From NCBI GenBank assembly GCA_934408705.1, contig CAKRVL010000001.1, positions 1 to 64,000 of the forward strand: a DNA stretch of 64,000 bases, read 5' to 3'. Positions 44,667 through 53,733 of the stretch are shown here, in pieces; positions within the stretch are counted from its first letter, which is position 1; every line of letters starts with the position of its first letter. Made by a program: the position numbers and the translations under genes. Below the pieces are notes generated by a model. It saw nothing but the letters and a program-made list of their open reading frames with translations. It was not told the origin of the DNA and searched no databases. The DNA is from an uncultured Blautia sp. (GTDB taxonomy: Bacteria > Bacillota > Clostridia > Lachnospirales > Lachnospiraceae).

Positions 44667-45602
44667 ATGGATAAAATTGCAGTATTGATCCCCTGCTATA
44701 ATGAAAGTAAAACTATAGAGAAGGTCGTGAAGGACTTTAAAAGGGTATTGCCTGAAGCAGTGGTATATGTTTATGATAACAATTCTACTGACCATACCGA
44801 CGAGATTGCGCGCCGTGCAGGGGCAGTGGTCCGCTATGAATATCAGCAGGGAAAGGGAAATGTAATCCGCAGAATGTTCAGGGAAATTGATGCCCAGTGC
44901 TACATTATGGCGGATGGAGATGACACTTATCCGGCTGAATTTGCTCCGCCAATGGTGGATAAGGTTCTGCGGAAAAAGGTAGATATGGTGGTTGGAGACA
45001 GGCTGTCTTCTACTTATTTTACAGAGAATAAACGGCCATTTCATAACTTTGGTAACAGTCTGGTGCGTAAATGTATCAATATTATGTTTAAGACTCAGAT
45101 CAACGATATCATGACGGGCTACAGGGCGTTTAGTTATCAGTTCGTGAAGTCCTTCCCGGTATTATCCAAGGGCTTTGAAATTGAGACAGAAATGAGTATT
45201 CATGCGGTAGATAAGAATATGTACATTGAGAATGAAGTGATCGAATACAGAGATCGTCCGGATGGAAGTGAATCTAAGCTGAATACTTATTCTGATGGAT
45301 TTAAGGTGTTAAGAACTATTGCCAGATTGTATCGAAACTATAAGCCCATGGCTTTCTTTGGTCTGTTGGCAGCGGTACTTCTTATCCTGGGAATTGGATT
45401 CTTTATTCCGGTATTTGTTACCTTTCTTGAGACAGGCAGAGTTGGTAAAATTCCTACACTGATCGTGTGTGGTTTTGCAGTGCTTGGAGCGATCCAGTCC
45501 CTGTTTTCCGGTATGATTTTACAGACTATGATTCAGAAGAATCGCCAGGATTTTGAAATGGAATTGCAGCATATTCAGGAACAGTATAATGAACGCAGAT
45601 AA
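44667..45602 (+). CDS. GT2 polyprenyl-phosphate hexose synthase with C-terminal membrane helices
   Basis: 311 residues. VLIPCYNESKTIEKVV, DNNSTDHT, IMADGDDTYPAE (DxD) and NDIMTGYRAFS identify a DPM1-like GT2. Two C-terminal membrane helices (FFGLLAAVLLILGIGFFIPV, IVCGFAVLGAIQSLFSGM). The last four codons (Glu-Arg-Arg-stop) lie inside repeat A copy 2, so the native C-terminus may have been replaced by insertion. May supply the DUF2142-like protein at 47296. Confidence 0.87.
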   Translation: MDKIAVLIPCYNESKTIEKVVKDFKRVLPEAVVYVYDNNSTDHTDEIARRAGAVVRYEYQQGKGNVIRRMFREIDAQCYIMADGDDTYPAEFAPPMVDKVLRKKVDMVVGDRLSSTYFTENKRPFHNFGNSLVRKCINIMFKTQINDIMTGYRAFSYQFVKSFPVLSKGFEIETEMSIHAVDKNMYIENEVIEYRDRPDGSESKLNTYSDGFKVLRTIARLYRNYKPMAFFGLLAAVLLILGIGFFIPVFVTFLETGRVGKIPTLIVCGFAVLGAIQSLFSGMILQTMIQKNRQDFEMELQHIQEQYNERR

Positions 45603-45751
45603 GCATTCCCCCGCTTCAAGTGCGTGGAGCACTAAGCGATGGGTAAGGGGGATGCTTATGTCAGTGGGAGCTAAAGGCTCCCACTGACAGGTCGCGAAGC
45701 GACTGCGTTCATGAGCAAGTAGCGAAGCGGATTGCGAATGTCCGCTTTACA
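45591..45751 (+). repeat. structured 161-bp repeat A, copy 2
   Basis: Same length as the copy at 17147. GAACGCAG (45591-45598) pairs with CTGCGTTC (45703-45710). The CAGTGGGAGC/GCTCCCACTG stem is identical but its loop differs (TAAAG versus CTTCA), and AAGCGGAT/GTCCGCTT keeps pairing through a G-U. Its first 12 bases form the end of the preceding GT2 coding sequence. Confidence 0.8.
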
Positions 45752-45806
45752 TATCTGTTCTGGAAAACAATTATGAAAAGTAAGAATAGGTTATAATTTT
45801 GGGAAA

Positions 45807-47294
45807 ATGACACATACGAAACAATTTATAATTATGGATGCGCCCTTTGAAAAAGAAGGATTTCTGCATATTGTATTAGACTGCGGAAAGGTGCTTTCCT
45901 ATCAGAGAGAGCTTCATATCCAAACTGGATATACGATGGAAAATAAGGTGCAGTTTTGTCTTCTGGGATGGGCGTTTCAGGCAGACAAAGACCGATCAGA
46001 TCCTGTGGAAGAAGTGAGAAATCTTTCAGAAAAACAGAATCTGGAAGAGTTGCTGGATACATGGTCTGGCAGATGGCTGCTCATATATGGACAGCAGATT
46101 TACATGGATGCATGTGGACTATTAGGCTGCTTTTATACAGAGACTGGCATTGTATCCAGCAGTCTTGGGTGTCTGGATGATGCTCTTGGCAGACGGTACA
46201 GAAATCCTTGTTTAAGTCATGGGTTTGGTCTGGATTATTATCCTGGAATGGACACTGTATATGCAGATACCAGAAGACTTTTGCCTTCTCAGACATATGA
46301 TTTTATTCAGAAGAAATGTGGGAAACGCAGTCTGACATCTAAGCATTTTCAATTGCAAAATGATGAGCAGAGAATTGATGAAATCATAGAGTGTTTTGAA
46401 ACGATTCTTCATAATCTGGAACGCACTTACCCTGGAAAAATCATGCTTCCATTAACAGGAGGATATGATTCCAGAACCATGATGGCACTTTTGGAGTACA
46501 GCAAAATCAGGTATTCTGCTTTTACAATGGAGCATGGGAATATTTCCAGCCTGGATCAGGAAGCACCGTTGAAACTGGTTGAATTGACCGGCAGAGAGTA
46601 CCAATATATAAGAAGGGAAGGCAAAAGAAACAGAAAGAGCCTGCAGGCCTATGACAGGCATTGCAGTGGAATGGCAATGGATGAAGACCGAAACTTTTTT
46701 GCCTATGATCAGTATCCTCATAGTGAAGAAAACATTGCAATTTTGCGTGCCGGAGTTTGGGAAAGTGTCTATTATACGATCTACAATTGGGTTGATCATG
46801 CGGGATTTAATGTTGGTAAATATAAGAAAAAATATATCAATATACGTTGGCGAAGAGATATGCAGACATCTTTAGAGCATTACTTTTCTTATGTACAGGA
46901 GAACCCACAGGAGCTGAAATGGCCGGTGCGTTTTTACCGTGAGCAACGAGTCGGTTGTTGGCTTTCCAGTGTTGAGCAGTCTCTTACGTTAATCTCTAAA
47001 ATGGATTCTCTGCAGCTTTGCAACTGCGGTTGTATTTTGGGATTGTTAAGCGAGATTTCCCCTGAATTACTGGAGGGCAAGAAGCATGAAGTGAAAATTA
47101 TCCAGAAAACCTGTCCTAAGCTGCTTCAGGTAACCTTGCAAAATAAAGAAAATAAATTTCGAAAAAACAGCAGCATAGAGATGTTAAAAAAAGATATTAC
47201 ATATTTAAAAAATTGTTGGAACTGCCTGGATGGAAAGGGGAAAATAAAGGAACCCCTGCGTTTCATTAAGAAAAAGATACGGAGAGATAGCTGA
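45807..47294 (+). CDS. asparagine synthase-like ATP-pyrophosphatase protein
   Basis: 495 residues. The central PP-loop reads LPLTGGYDSRTMMALLEYS (about residues 212-230), the SGGxDS-type motif of asparagine synthetase B-like enzymes. The N-terminal 190 residues look like a degenerate class II glutaminase fold (LSGRWLLIYGQQ-like strand region) but do not start Met-Cys, so glutamine hydrolysis is unlikely. Related genes in surface-glycan loci amidate sugar acids; that role is inferred. A -10 TATAAT (45792-45797) lies only 9 bp before the ATG. Confidence 0.75.
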   Translation: MTHTKQFIIMDAPFEKEGFLHIVLDCGKVLSYQRELHIQTGYTMENKVQFCLLGWAFQADKDRSDPVEEVRNLSEKQNLEELLDTWSGRWLLIYGQQIYMDACGLLGCFYTETGIVSSSLGCLDDALGRRYRNPCLSHGFGLDYYPGMDTVYADTRRLLPSQTYDFIQKKCGKRSLTSKHFQLQNDEQRIDEIIECFETILHNLERTYPGKIMLPLTGGYDSRTMMALLEYSKIRYSAFTMEHGNISSLDQEAPLKLVELTGREYQYIRREGKRNRKSLQAYDRHCSGMAMDEDRNFFAYDQYPHSEENIAILRAGVWESVYYTIYNWVDHAGFNVGKYKKKYINIRWRRDMQTSLEHYFSYVQENPQELKWPVRFYREQRVGCWLSSVEQSLTLISKMDSLQLCNCGCILGLLSEISPELLEGKKHEVKIIQKTCPKLLQVTLQNKENKFRKNSSIEMLKKDITYLKNCWNCLDGKGKIKEPLRFIKKKIRRDS

Positions 47295-47295
47295 T

Positions 47296-49239
47296 TTGAA
47301 TAGAATAGTAACGAAGGCAAGATATGTGTTTTTTATTAAGGAAAGTCAGAAATTCCGCGTAGTAATAGAAATAATGGCTGCGCTATTTTTGGCATTATTT
47401 GTGGAACTGGCATTTAATTATCAGTCCCTTATTAATGGATTTGACCCTGTGACAATCACAGATAATACTACCACTTCAAAGGGACAGCTGATTTATACAA
47501 AGAAAATGGATCAGCCGGTTTATATAAAAAAATTGATTCTTCAGGGAAAAGCAGATAAAAAAAGTTATTATCGCATAGAGCTGGTTACTGTAAATGCTTT
47601 TGGGGAAGAAGAAATCGTGGAGTTAAAGGATGTCATGCTTACAGAATTGGATGCAGCCTTTACCAATATAAATAAAAAGGTGAAGGAAATAACGATTACA
47701 TTTAAGCATGCATCCAATGTTCACCTGACGAATATTTCTTACTCAAATCAGATGAAATTCAACAAATTCAGACTGTTTTTCTTCTGGTTGGTAAGCTTTC
47801 TGGCGTTACTGATTCTGTTTGAAAAGGATCTGCTTTTGAAACGATTGTGGCTATTTTATACCATTGCTTCCTTGGGATTTGGAAGTATTATCATTGTGGC
47901 TTCTGGTACGTATGCGGTTACCTGGGATGAAGAAATTCATTATATGACGGTACACAATGCCGGATTTTCATCAGTTGTAAATTCTAATTCTGCCACATCA
48001 CTGAATTTTATACGAAATAGCTGGTCGGCAAATACTGGTGAAGAGCGTTATCTGTTGAATCAGTATCTGAATGAGGAAGCAAAAAAAGATCAGGTAACAT
48101 ATGAATATCCGAAAGTCATAAAGAGTTATATCACCCACTTTCCGATGATTCTTGCTTATCATTTAGGTGAAAAAATAGGGCTTTCTTATACGGCTAATTA
48201 TACTTTAGGGCGCTTTGGAAATCTGCTGTTCTGTGTACTGATCAATGCATTTGCCATTGCACTGGCAAGAAGGAAAAAAATTCTGATCGCAGTTGTAGGA
48301 ATGATGCCCACGGTGATTTTTCAGAGTAGTATGTACACTTATGATGGTGTATGCTTCTCTTGCATAACGTTAGGAGCAGTACTTTGTATAAATGAACTGG
48401 AGAAGAGAAGAGGAACAGAAAAGCTAGGGAATATTGCTGCAGCGGCAGTGTTCCTGTGCATTGGAAGCGCAGCAAAACCTGTATATTTTCCTGTGATTTT
48501 TCTTCTTTTTCCGTGTATTTTGGGAAAAATCAAGCCGTTTTTTAATTCGAAAATCAGGAAAAGAATGGGTATCTGTGCGATTGTGATACTGGCTATTCTG
48601 GCAATAGGAGTCGTAACCATAAAGCTTCGTCCGTTGACAGAGAGCATTGCACAGGGAAACTTATCCTATGGTGGTGATGTTCGTGGCGGAGATACAGGAA
48701 TGGCCGGACAGCTTTTGAATATTATGGAGCATCCGGTGGCTTTTGGGAAAATGCTAGTGCAGGATATTTTTTCCTTTGATAATTTCCGGAATATGGGGGA
48801 TGAAGTAGAAAATACTACATTAATCTGTAACCAGATGTTTTTGAATTTGTATGTTTTGGGAACCTTGAAGGAAGTCTGGGCTTTGTTATTATTACCCCTC
48901 CTGCTTCTTATTTTTCTCGTGGAACCACAAGGGGAAACGAAGCCGGTTTATTCTCAGAAGCGTATTCGTATAGACTGTATCTGGGTGACGCTTGTATCCG
49001 TTATTCTGGTATGGCTTGCCATGTATCTGACCTTTACACCTATTGGTGCAAGCAGGATTCAAGGCGTGCAGGCAAGGTATTTTTTACCATTATTTTTACC
49101 ATTTGCCTATATTGTTTCTGGTAATAATATCAAAATAAAGCTTTCCAGATTGCGCTATTATCAGATTGCACTGGGAGCCGGATTAGTGTTATGCGCAGAG
49201 TGCATATATGAGTTTTTAATCGTAGGGAAAACCTTGTAA
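47296..49239 (+). CDS. polytopic membrane glycosyltransferase-like protein (DUF2142-like)
   Basis: 647 residues starting at a TTG 1 bp after the previous stop, with GGAGAG upstream. One N-terminal helix, an extracellular beta-rich region (about residues 45-150), then about ten helices. The VTWDEEIHYMTVHNAGF motif (Asp-Glu-Glu) parallels PDEQTHFYRAFE in the protein at 36154, and the late GVQARYFLPLFLPFAY motif matches GVQGRYFTPIIATLAM there. Likely a GT-C enzyme using the lipid-linked sugar made by a GT2 such as that at 44667. Confidence 0.75.
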   Translation: MNRIVTKARYVFFIKESQKFRVVIEIMAALFLALFVELAFNYQSLINGFDPVTITDNTTTSKGQLIYTKKMDQPVYIKKLILQGKADKKSYYRIELVTVNAFGEEEIVELKDVMLTELDAAFTNINKKVKEITITFKHASNVHLTNISYSNQMKFNKFRLFFFWLVSFLALLILFEKDLLLKRLWLFYTIASLGFGSIIIVASGTYAVTWDEEIHYMTVHNAGFSSVVNSNSATSLNFIRNSWSANTGEERYLLNQYLNEEAKKDQVTYEYPKVIKSYITHFPMILAYHLGEKIGLSYTANYTLGRFGNLLFCVLINAFAIALARRKKILIAVVGMMPTVIFQSSMYTYDGVCFSCITLGAVLCINELEKRRGTEKLGNIAAAAVFLCIGSAAKPVYFPVIFLLFPCILGKIKPFFNSKIRKRMGICAIVILAILAIGVVTIKLRPLTESIAQGNLSYGGDVRGGDTGMAGQLLNIMEHPVAFGKMLVQDIFSFDNFRNMGDEVENTTLICNQMFLNLYVLGTLKEVWALLLLPLLLLIFLVEPQGETKPVYSQKRIRIDCIWVTLVSVILVWLAMYLTFTPIGASRIQGVQARYFLPLFLPFAYIVSGNNIKIKLSRLRYYQIALGAGLVLCAECIYEFLIVGKTL

Positions 49240-49253
49240 GAAAGGAGCAGAGG

Positions 49254-51287
49254 ATGCAAGAGAGACGACGAATTTTAGCTGTTATACTATCGGTGATACT
49301 GGCATTTCAGCCCGTATCTGCAGTAGCAGAAACGCTGGATGGAAATGATATCTGGACAGCTGAAGATGCAACTGTGGAAAACGAGAATGGGTTTGTGTCG
49401 GAGAATCCGGAGTATGAAACAGAAGAAAATGAAGCTACAGATGAATTCCAGTCTGAATTTTCAGTGGATGAAAATTCTGTAATTACAGCGGAAGAGTATG
49501 GAGAAGTTCAGGCTGGTGCTATTGCAGCAGATGCGTCGGCTGACGGTATTTCGCTCTTTTCTCTTGGGTACTATACAGATAGCTACGGAGCGCAGCTGGA
49601 GGGAAATTCCAAGGCGATTTATGAACAGTTGGTAGAGAATTATGTGATAAATTATAAAGATCATCTGGATAGCCTTAAGATTTCCTTTAATTTGCCTGAA
49701 GTGATCAGCTTTGATGCTGTTGTAAAAAACGGAAAGTTTTTTAAAGAGGGAGAGGGTTATGAGGCAGCAAGCTACCGACTAGGCAGTGAAATGCAAGCTG
49801 CTACAGATGCTTTTTCCTATGATTTTCCGCAGGCTTTCTGGTTTAAAGGAAGTGCATATAGCTGCGGAATCGCATGTAAGGCAGATGCGTCTTCTTCTAC
49901 TGGATATACAGGTGCTTTTAGCTCCGTTACATTTGATCCTTCTGAACGGCAATGCAGGGAAAATGCTCATACAAGAATGGGTGAATTCATGACTGCCGTA
50001 CAGAAGACTGTGAAGAAATTACAGGCAGAAACAACTGGAATGACCAGAGAACAGAAGGTAAAAGCTATTCATGATTATATCTGTAAGAATGTAGTCTACT
50101 ATAATGATGAAACACCATGGGTACACTCAGCAGGCTCTCTTTTTCTGGATGAAAATCCAGCTTTTGTGTGCGAAGGCTATGCGAAATCCATGAGAATTTT
50201 GTGCTATTATATGGGGATTAATTGTGCATGTGTTTGTGGGCTTGCAAGGTCAACTTCCACTGGCTCCGCTGGTCCACATATGTGGAATTATATTCAGATG
50301 GAGGATAATAGGTGGTATCTTGTGGACGCGACCTGGGATGATGGCACTTCCACATTATATTCTGATTATCTGCTTGTAGGAAGAAATTCCAAGGGACGCT
50401 ATATTACCATTGGAGAAGAGCGAGAAGAGTATACAAGCTTTTCCACGCAGGCAGATGGTTCGGCCGGCCCGATTTTTATTTTGCCGACATTGACAGAGAA
50501 AAGTTATGAGGAAAATGTAACAGCTGCGCCAATACCGACTGTGACAGCTACCCCACAGCCAACCGCGACAGCTACCCCGCAGCCAACCGCGGCAGCTACC
50601 CCGCAGCCAACAGCGACAGCTACGCCGCAGCCAACAGCGACAGTCACCCCACAGCCAACAGCGGCAGCTACCCCACAGCCAACAGCGACAGCTACCCCAC
50701 AGCCAACCGCGGCAGCTACCCCACAGCCAACAGCGACAGCTACCCCACAGCCAACAGCGACAGCTACCCCGCAGCCAACAGCGACAGCTACCCCGCAGCC
50801 AACTGTGACAGCTACTCCGGCACCGGCCGTACAGCCAACATTTTCTCTGCCTTTGAGGGTGAAGCAGTCTTATAAGGTTAGTGGTAAGATAAAGAAAGTA
50901 AGTACCTCTAATGCAAAGGTTGTCAGTGTAAATAAGAAGGGTAAAATTACCGCAAAAAAAGTGGGAAAAGCAAAGGTTACTATCACTTATGCAAACGGAA
51001 GCACCCAGATTTACAGTGTAAAGGTTCAGAGAGGAATTGTAAAAACAACTGGAATTTCCCTGAATAAGCGCAGCATAACATTGGCAAAGAAGGGAAAACG
51101 CTTCCAGCTAAAGGTGAAGCTTAGTCCGGTTACAAGCCAGCAGAAGATAACCTATAAAAGCTCCAATCCTGACGTGGTTTCAGTGAGTGCTAAGGGAAAA
51201 CTTACTGCCAGAAAAAAAGGAACTGCCACAATTACAGTAAAATCCGGGAAAAAGAAAATGACCTGTAAAGTAAAAGTGAAGAAATAA
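49254..51287 (+). CDS. secreted transglutaminase-like protein with PT-rich repeats and Ig-like domain
   Basis: 677 residues with AAGGAG upstream. Signal peptide (VILSVILAFQPVSAVAE). An acidic N-terminal linker leads to a transglutaminase-like domain (about residues 260-380) with Cys in FVCEGYAKSMRILCYYMG, His in GPHMWNYIQ and Asp in YLVDATWDD. An 8-residue repeat region rich in ATPQPT follows (about residues 431-522), then a bacterial Ig-like (Big_2) pair (KVSTSNAKVVSVNKKGKI, SSNPDVVSVSAKGKLTARK). No LPXTG motif. A cell-surface protein, probably a peptidase or cross-linker. Confidence 0.82.
   Translation: MQERRRILAVILSVILAFQPVSAVAETLDGNDIWTAEDATVENENGFVSENPEYETEENEATDEFQSEFSVDENSVITAEEYGEVQAGAIAADASADGISLFSLGYYTDSYGAQLEGNSKAIYEQLVENYVINYKDHLDSLKISFNLPEVISFDAVVKNGKFFKEGEGYEAASYRLGSEMQAATDAFSYDFPQAFWFKGSAYSCGIACKADASSSTGYTGAFSSVTFDPSERQCRENAHTRMGEFMTAVQKTVKKLQAETTGMTREQKVKAIHDYICKNVVYYNDETPWVHSAGSLFLDENPAFVCEGYAKSMRILCYYMGINCACVCGLARSTSTGSAGPHMWNYIQMEDNRWYLVDATWDDGTSTLYSDYLLVGRNSKGRYITIGEEREEYTSFSTQADGSAGPIFILPTLTEKSYEENVTAAPIPTVTATPQPTATATPQPTAAATPQPTATATPQPTATVTPQPTAAATPQPTATATPQPTAAATPQPTATATPQPTATATPQPTATATPQPTVTATPAPAVQPTFSLPLRVKQSYKVSGKIKKVSTSNAKVVSVNKKGKITAKKVGKAKVTITYANGSTQIYSVKVQRGIVKTTGISLNKRSITLAKKGKRFQLKVKLSPVTSQQKITYKSSNPDVVSVSAKGKLTARKKGTATITVKSGKKKMTCKVKVKK
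50544..50820 (+). repeat. 24-bp tandem repeat encoding ATPQPTAT units
   Basis: Eleven PQPT-containing units of 24 bp, differing mainly at synonymous CCC/CCG and ACC/ACA positions and in Thr/Ala choice. The unit length is a multiple of three, so copy changes keep the frame. Confidence 0.85.
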
Positions 51288-51296
51288 AAATTTTGG

Positions 51297-51336
51297 AAAC
51301 TGTCTGAGTCAGAAAAATCTGATTTAGGCAGTTTTT
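51297..51336 (+). terminator. terminator upstream of the fab operon
   Basis: A 17-bp imperfect stem (AAACTGTCTGAGTCAGA with TCTGATTTAGGCAGTTT) and TTTTT separate the transglutaminase gene from fabH. Confidence 0.8.
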
Positions 51337-51352
51337 CATTTTGAGTAAGGGG

Positions 51353-51392
51353 TTGACAAATAAAAAAATTATGATATACTTTGATAATCAAA
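51353..51392 (+). promoter_or_regulatory. fab operon promoter with FabT box
   Basis: TTGACA (51353-51358), 16-bp spacer, TATACT (51375-51380). The palindrome TTTGATAATCAAA (51380-51392) overlaps the end of the -10 and the start site. It fits the known FabT consensus (TTTGA-N3-TCAAA type). Binding there would block transcription of fabH through fabT. Confidence 0.75.
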
Positions 51393-51446
51393 CTATTTTA
51401 AAACAAAAACAAACTCAAAGTAATTACAATATACCTGGAGGGTATT

Positions 51447-52415
51447 ATGGTTGGAAAAATAAAGGGAACCGGATCCTACAGACCGGCTCAGGTGTGGGAC
51501 AATGATAAACTGTCTCACATGATGGACACAAGTGACGAATGGATCCGGGGACGGACAGGAATCGGGCAGAGACACATTGCGAATCAGGAAGAAACAGTTG
51601 CCTATATGGCTGCCAGCGCAGCAGGAGAGGCTCTTAGAGCGGCAGGAATGCGGCCAGAAGAGATTGATTTGATACTGGTATCTACAATGTCCTCAGAGAA
51701 AATAATGCCTTGCGCGGCATGTGAGGTGCAGAAGCTGATCGGCGCTGCAAATGCTACCTGCTTTGATCTGAATAGCGCCTGCACCGGATTCCTTCTGGCT
51801 CTGAATACTGCTCAGGCCTATCTGGGACAGCAGATTTATAAAAGGGCGCTTGTGATCGGTGCAGAAGTTCTTTCTCATCTTACCAACTGGCAGGATCGAA
51901 GTACCTGTGTGTTATTTGGAGATGGAGCAGGAGCGGTTGTTCTGGAAGCAGAAGATGATGGGGTTTATATTCAGACCACACATTCTATTGGAAAAAGCGG
52001 CGAAGCACTTACATGTACCAGCCGGAATCAGCCGGAATTTATAGAAAATGAAGCTGATCTGGCACCCACTTATATGCAGATGGATGGCAAGGAAGTGTTC
52101 AAATTTGCTGTTTCCAAAGTACCGGAGGTGATTCATGAGGTTCTGGAAAAAGCCGGAAAAACCAAAGAAGAAATCCGCTTTTATATACTTCATCAGGCGA
52201 ATCAGAGAATTGTTTCTTCTGTGTCAAAGCACATGAAAGAGCCTTTGGAAAAATACCCAATGAATATAGAAACACTTGGAAATACATCATCGGCAAGCAT
52301 TCCGTTGTTGCTGGATGAATGGAATAAAAATGGAAAATTAAAGGCTGGAGACTGGATTATTCTTTCCGGTTTTGGTGGCGGGCTTACCTATGGGGCAAGC
52401 CTGATCCAGTGGTAA
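51447..52415 (+). CDS. fabH: 3-oxoacyl-ACP synthase III
   Basis: 322 residues with GGAGG upstream. Initiates fatty-acid synthesis by condensing acetyl-CoA (or branched acyl-CoA) with malonyl-ACP. Catalytic Cys in DLNSACTGFLLAL, His in HQANQRIV, Asn in LGNTSSAS. First gene of the fab operon, 55 bp after the predicted FabT box. Full length. Confidence 0.95.
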   Translation: MVGKIKGTGSYRPAQVWDNDKLSHMMDTSDEWIRGRTGIGQRHIANQEETVAYMAASAAGEALRAAGMRPEEIDLILVSTMSSEKIMPCAACEVQKLIGAANATCFDLNSACTGFLLALNTAQAYLGQQIYKRALVIGAEVLSHLTNWQDRSTCVLFGDGAGAVVLEAEDDGVYIQTTHSIGKSGEALTCTSRNQPEFIENEADLAPTYMQMDGKEVFKFAVSKVPEVIHEVLEKAGKTKEEIRFYILHQANQRIVSSVSKHMKEPLEKYPMNIETLGNTSSASIPLLLDEWNKNGKLKAGDWIILSGFGGGLTYGASLIQW

Positions 52416-52501
52416 AAATGGTAATTCAGACCGCTAAATGGTCTTGAATAATAAATAAAAAATAGAAAAATCAATAAAAACAGACAATAAGGAGAATAAA
52501 A

Positions 52502-52726
52502 ATGTTAGAAAAAATCAAAGAAATCGCAGCAGATTCATTAGGAGCAGACGTAAATACAATGACAGCAGGAACATCTTTTAAGGAAGATCTTGGGGCTGAT
52601 TCCCTTGACCTTTTTGAGATGGTAATGGCATTAGAAGAAGAGTTTGAAATCGAAATTCCAACTGAGGATCTTGAAAATATTAAGACAATCGGTGATGTAG
52701 AAACATATCTTCAGAACCACCAGTAA
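52502..52726 (+). CDS. acpP: acyl carrier protein of fatty-acid synthesis
   Basis: 74 residues, acidic. The phosphopantetheine Ser is in LGADSLDLFEMVMALEE, near-canonical. AAGGAG upstream. Position between fabH and fabK is the same as in the streptococcal fab cluster. Confidence 0.95.
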   Translation: MLEKIKEIAADSLGADVNTMTAGTSFKEDLGADSLDLFEMVMALEEEFEIEIPTEDLENIKTIGDVETYLQNHQ

Positions 52727-52794
52727 TTTTGACTGCTTCATAGCAGAAAAATAGCAGATTTTTGTCTTATGTATGAGTTTAGCAGGAGGATTTC

Positions 52795-53733
52795 ATGAAA
52801 ACAGAAGTTACAGAATTACTTGGAATTGAATACCCGATCATCCAGGGCGGTATGGCCTGGGTGGCTGAATATCACCTGGCAGCGGCTGTTTCAGCAGCAG
52901 GCGGACTTGGGCTTATTGGTGCTGCAAGTGCGCCTGCAGACTGGGTACGCCAGCAGGTAAGAGAGGTAAAAAAGCTGACTGATAAGCCTTTTGGCGTTAA
53001 CATTATGCTGATGAGCCCATACGCTGATGAGGTCGCCCAGGTAATCGTAGAGGAAAAGGTCCCGGTGGTTACAACCGGAGCCGGAAATCCAGAAAAATAT
53101 ATGAAAATGTGGAAAGACGCAGGCGTTAAGATTATTCCGGTAATTGCTTCTGTGGCTCATGCAAAGCGTATGGAGCGTTGTGGTGCAGACGCTGTTGTGG
53201 CAGAAGGATGCGAATCCGGCGGACACATTGGTGAGACAACCACAATGGTTCTGGTACCTCAGATTGCAGATGCAGTAAATATTCCAGTCATTGCAGCTGG
53301 CGGAATTGCAGATGGCAGAGGTATAGCAGCAGCTTTTATGCTTGGTGCAAAAGCAGTTCAGATGGGAACCCATTTTGTGGCTACTACAGAATGCTGGGCG
53401 CATCAGAATTATAAGGATATGATTCTGAAAGCAAAGGATATTGATACAAAAGTAACAGGTCGTTCCACTGGTCATCCTGTACGCGCTCTCCGCAATCAGA
53501 TGACAAAAGAGTATCTGAAAAAAGAGGCAGAAGGAGTTCCGTTTGAAGAACTGGAACAGATGACACTTGGCAGCCTTCGTCGTGCAGTTGTAGACGGAGA
53601 TGTGAAGATGGGAAGCGTTATGGCTGGTCAGAGTGCAGGGCTTGTGAAGGAACAGATGAGCTGTCATGACCTGATAGAAAAGCTTGTAAAAGAGACTGAT
53701 GAATTATTGAAAGGAACAGGGATTTATGAATAA
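52795..53733 (+). CDS. fabK: FMN-dependent enoyl-ACP reductase II
   Basis: 312 residues with AGGAGG upstream. Nitronate monooxygenase/FabK fold: IQGGMAWVAEYHLAAAVSAA, VVTTGAGNP, EGCESGGHIGE, AAGGIADGRG, MGTHFVAT. It performs the last reduction of each elongation cycle and is triclosan-insensitive by family. No FabI is present in this operon. It overlaps fabD by 8 bp. Confidence 0.95.
   Translation: MKTEVTELLGIEYPIIQGGMAWVAEYHLAAAVSAAGGLGLIGAASAPADWVRQQVREVKKLTDKPFGVNIMLMSPYADEVAQVIVEEKVPVVTTGAGNPEKYMKMWKDAGVKIIPVIASVAHAKRMERCGADAVVAEGCESGGHIGETTTMVLVPQIADAVNIPVIAAGGIADGRGIAAAFMLGAKAVQMGTHFVATTECWAHQNYKDMILKAKDIDTKVTGRSTGHPVRALRNQMTKEYLKKEAEGVPFEELEQMTLGSLRRAVVDGDVKMGSVMAGQSAGLVKEQMSCHDLIEKLVKETDELLKGTGIYE

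Noticed and set aside
50544-50820. Regular repeats that might be a CRISPR array
   Set aside because: The 24-bp units are contiguous, without unique spacers, and encode an in-frame PT-rich stalk.
52891-53667. 258-codon minus-strand ORF opposite fabK
   Set aside because: Rich in Cys, His and Ser as expected of an antisense shadow; fabK on the plus strand has all its motifs and a strong start site.
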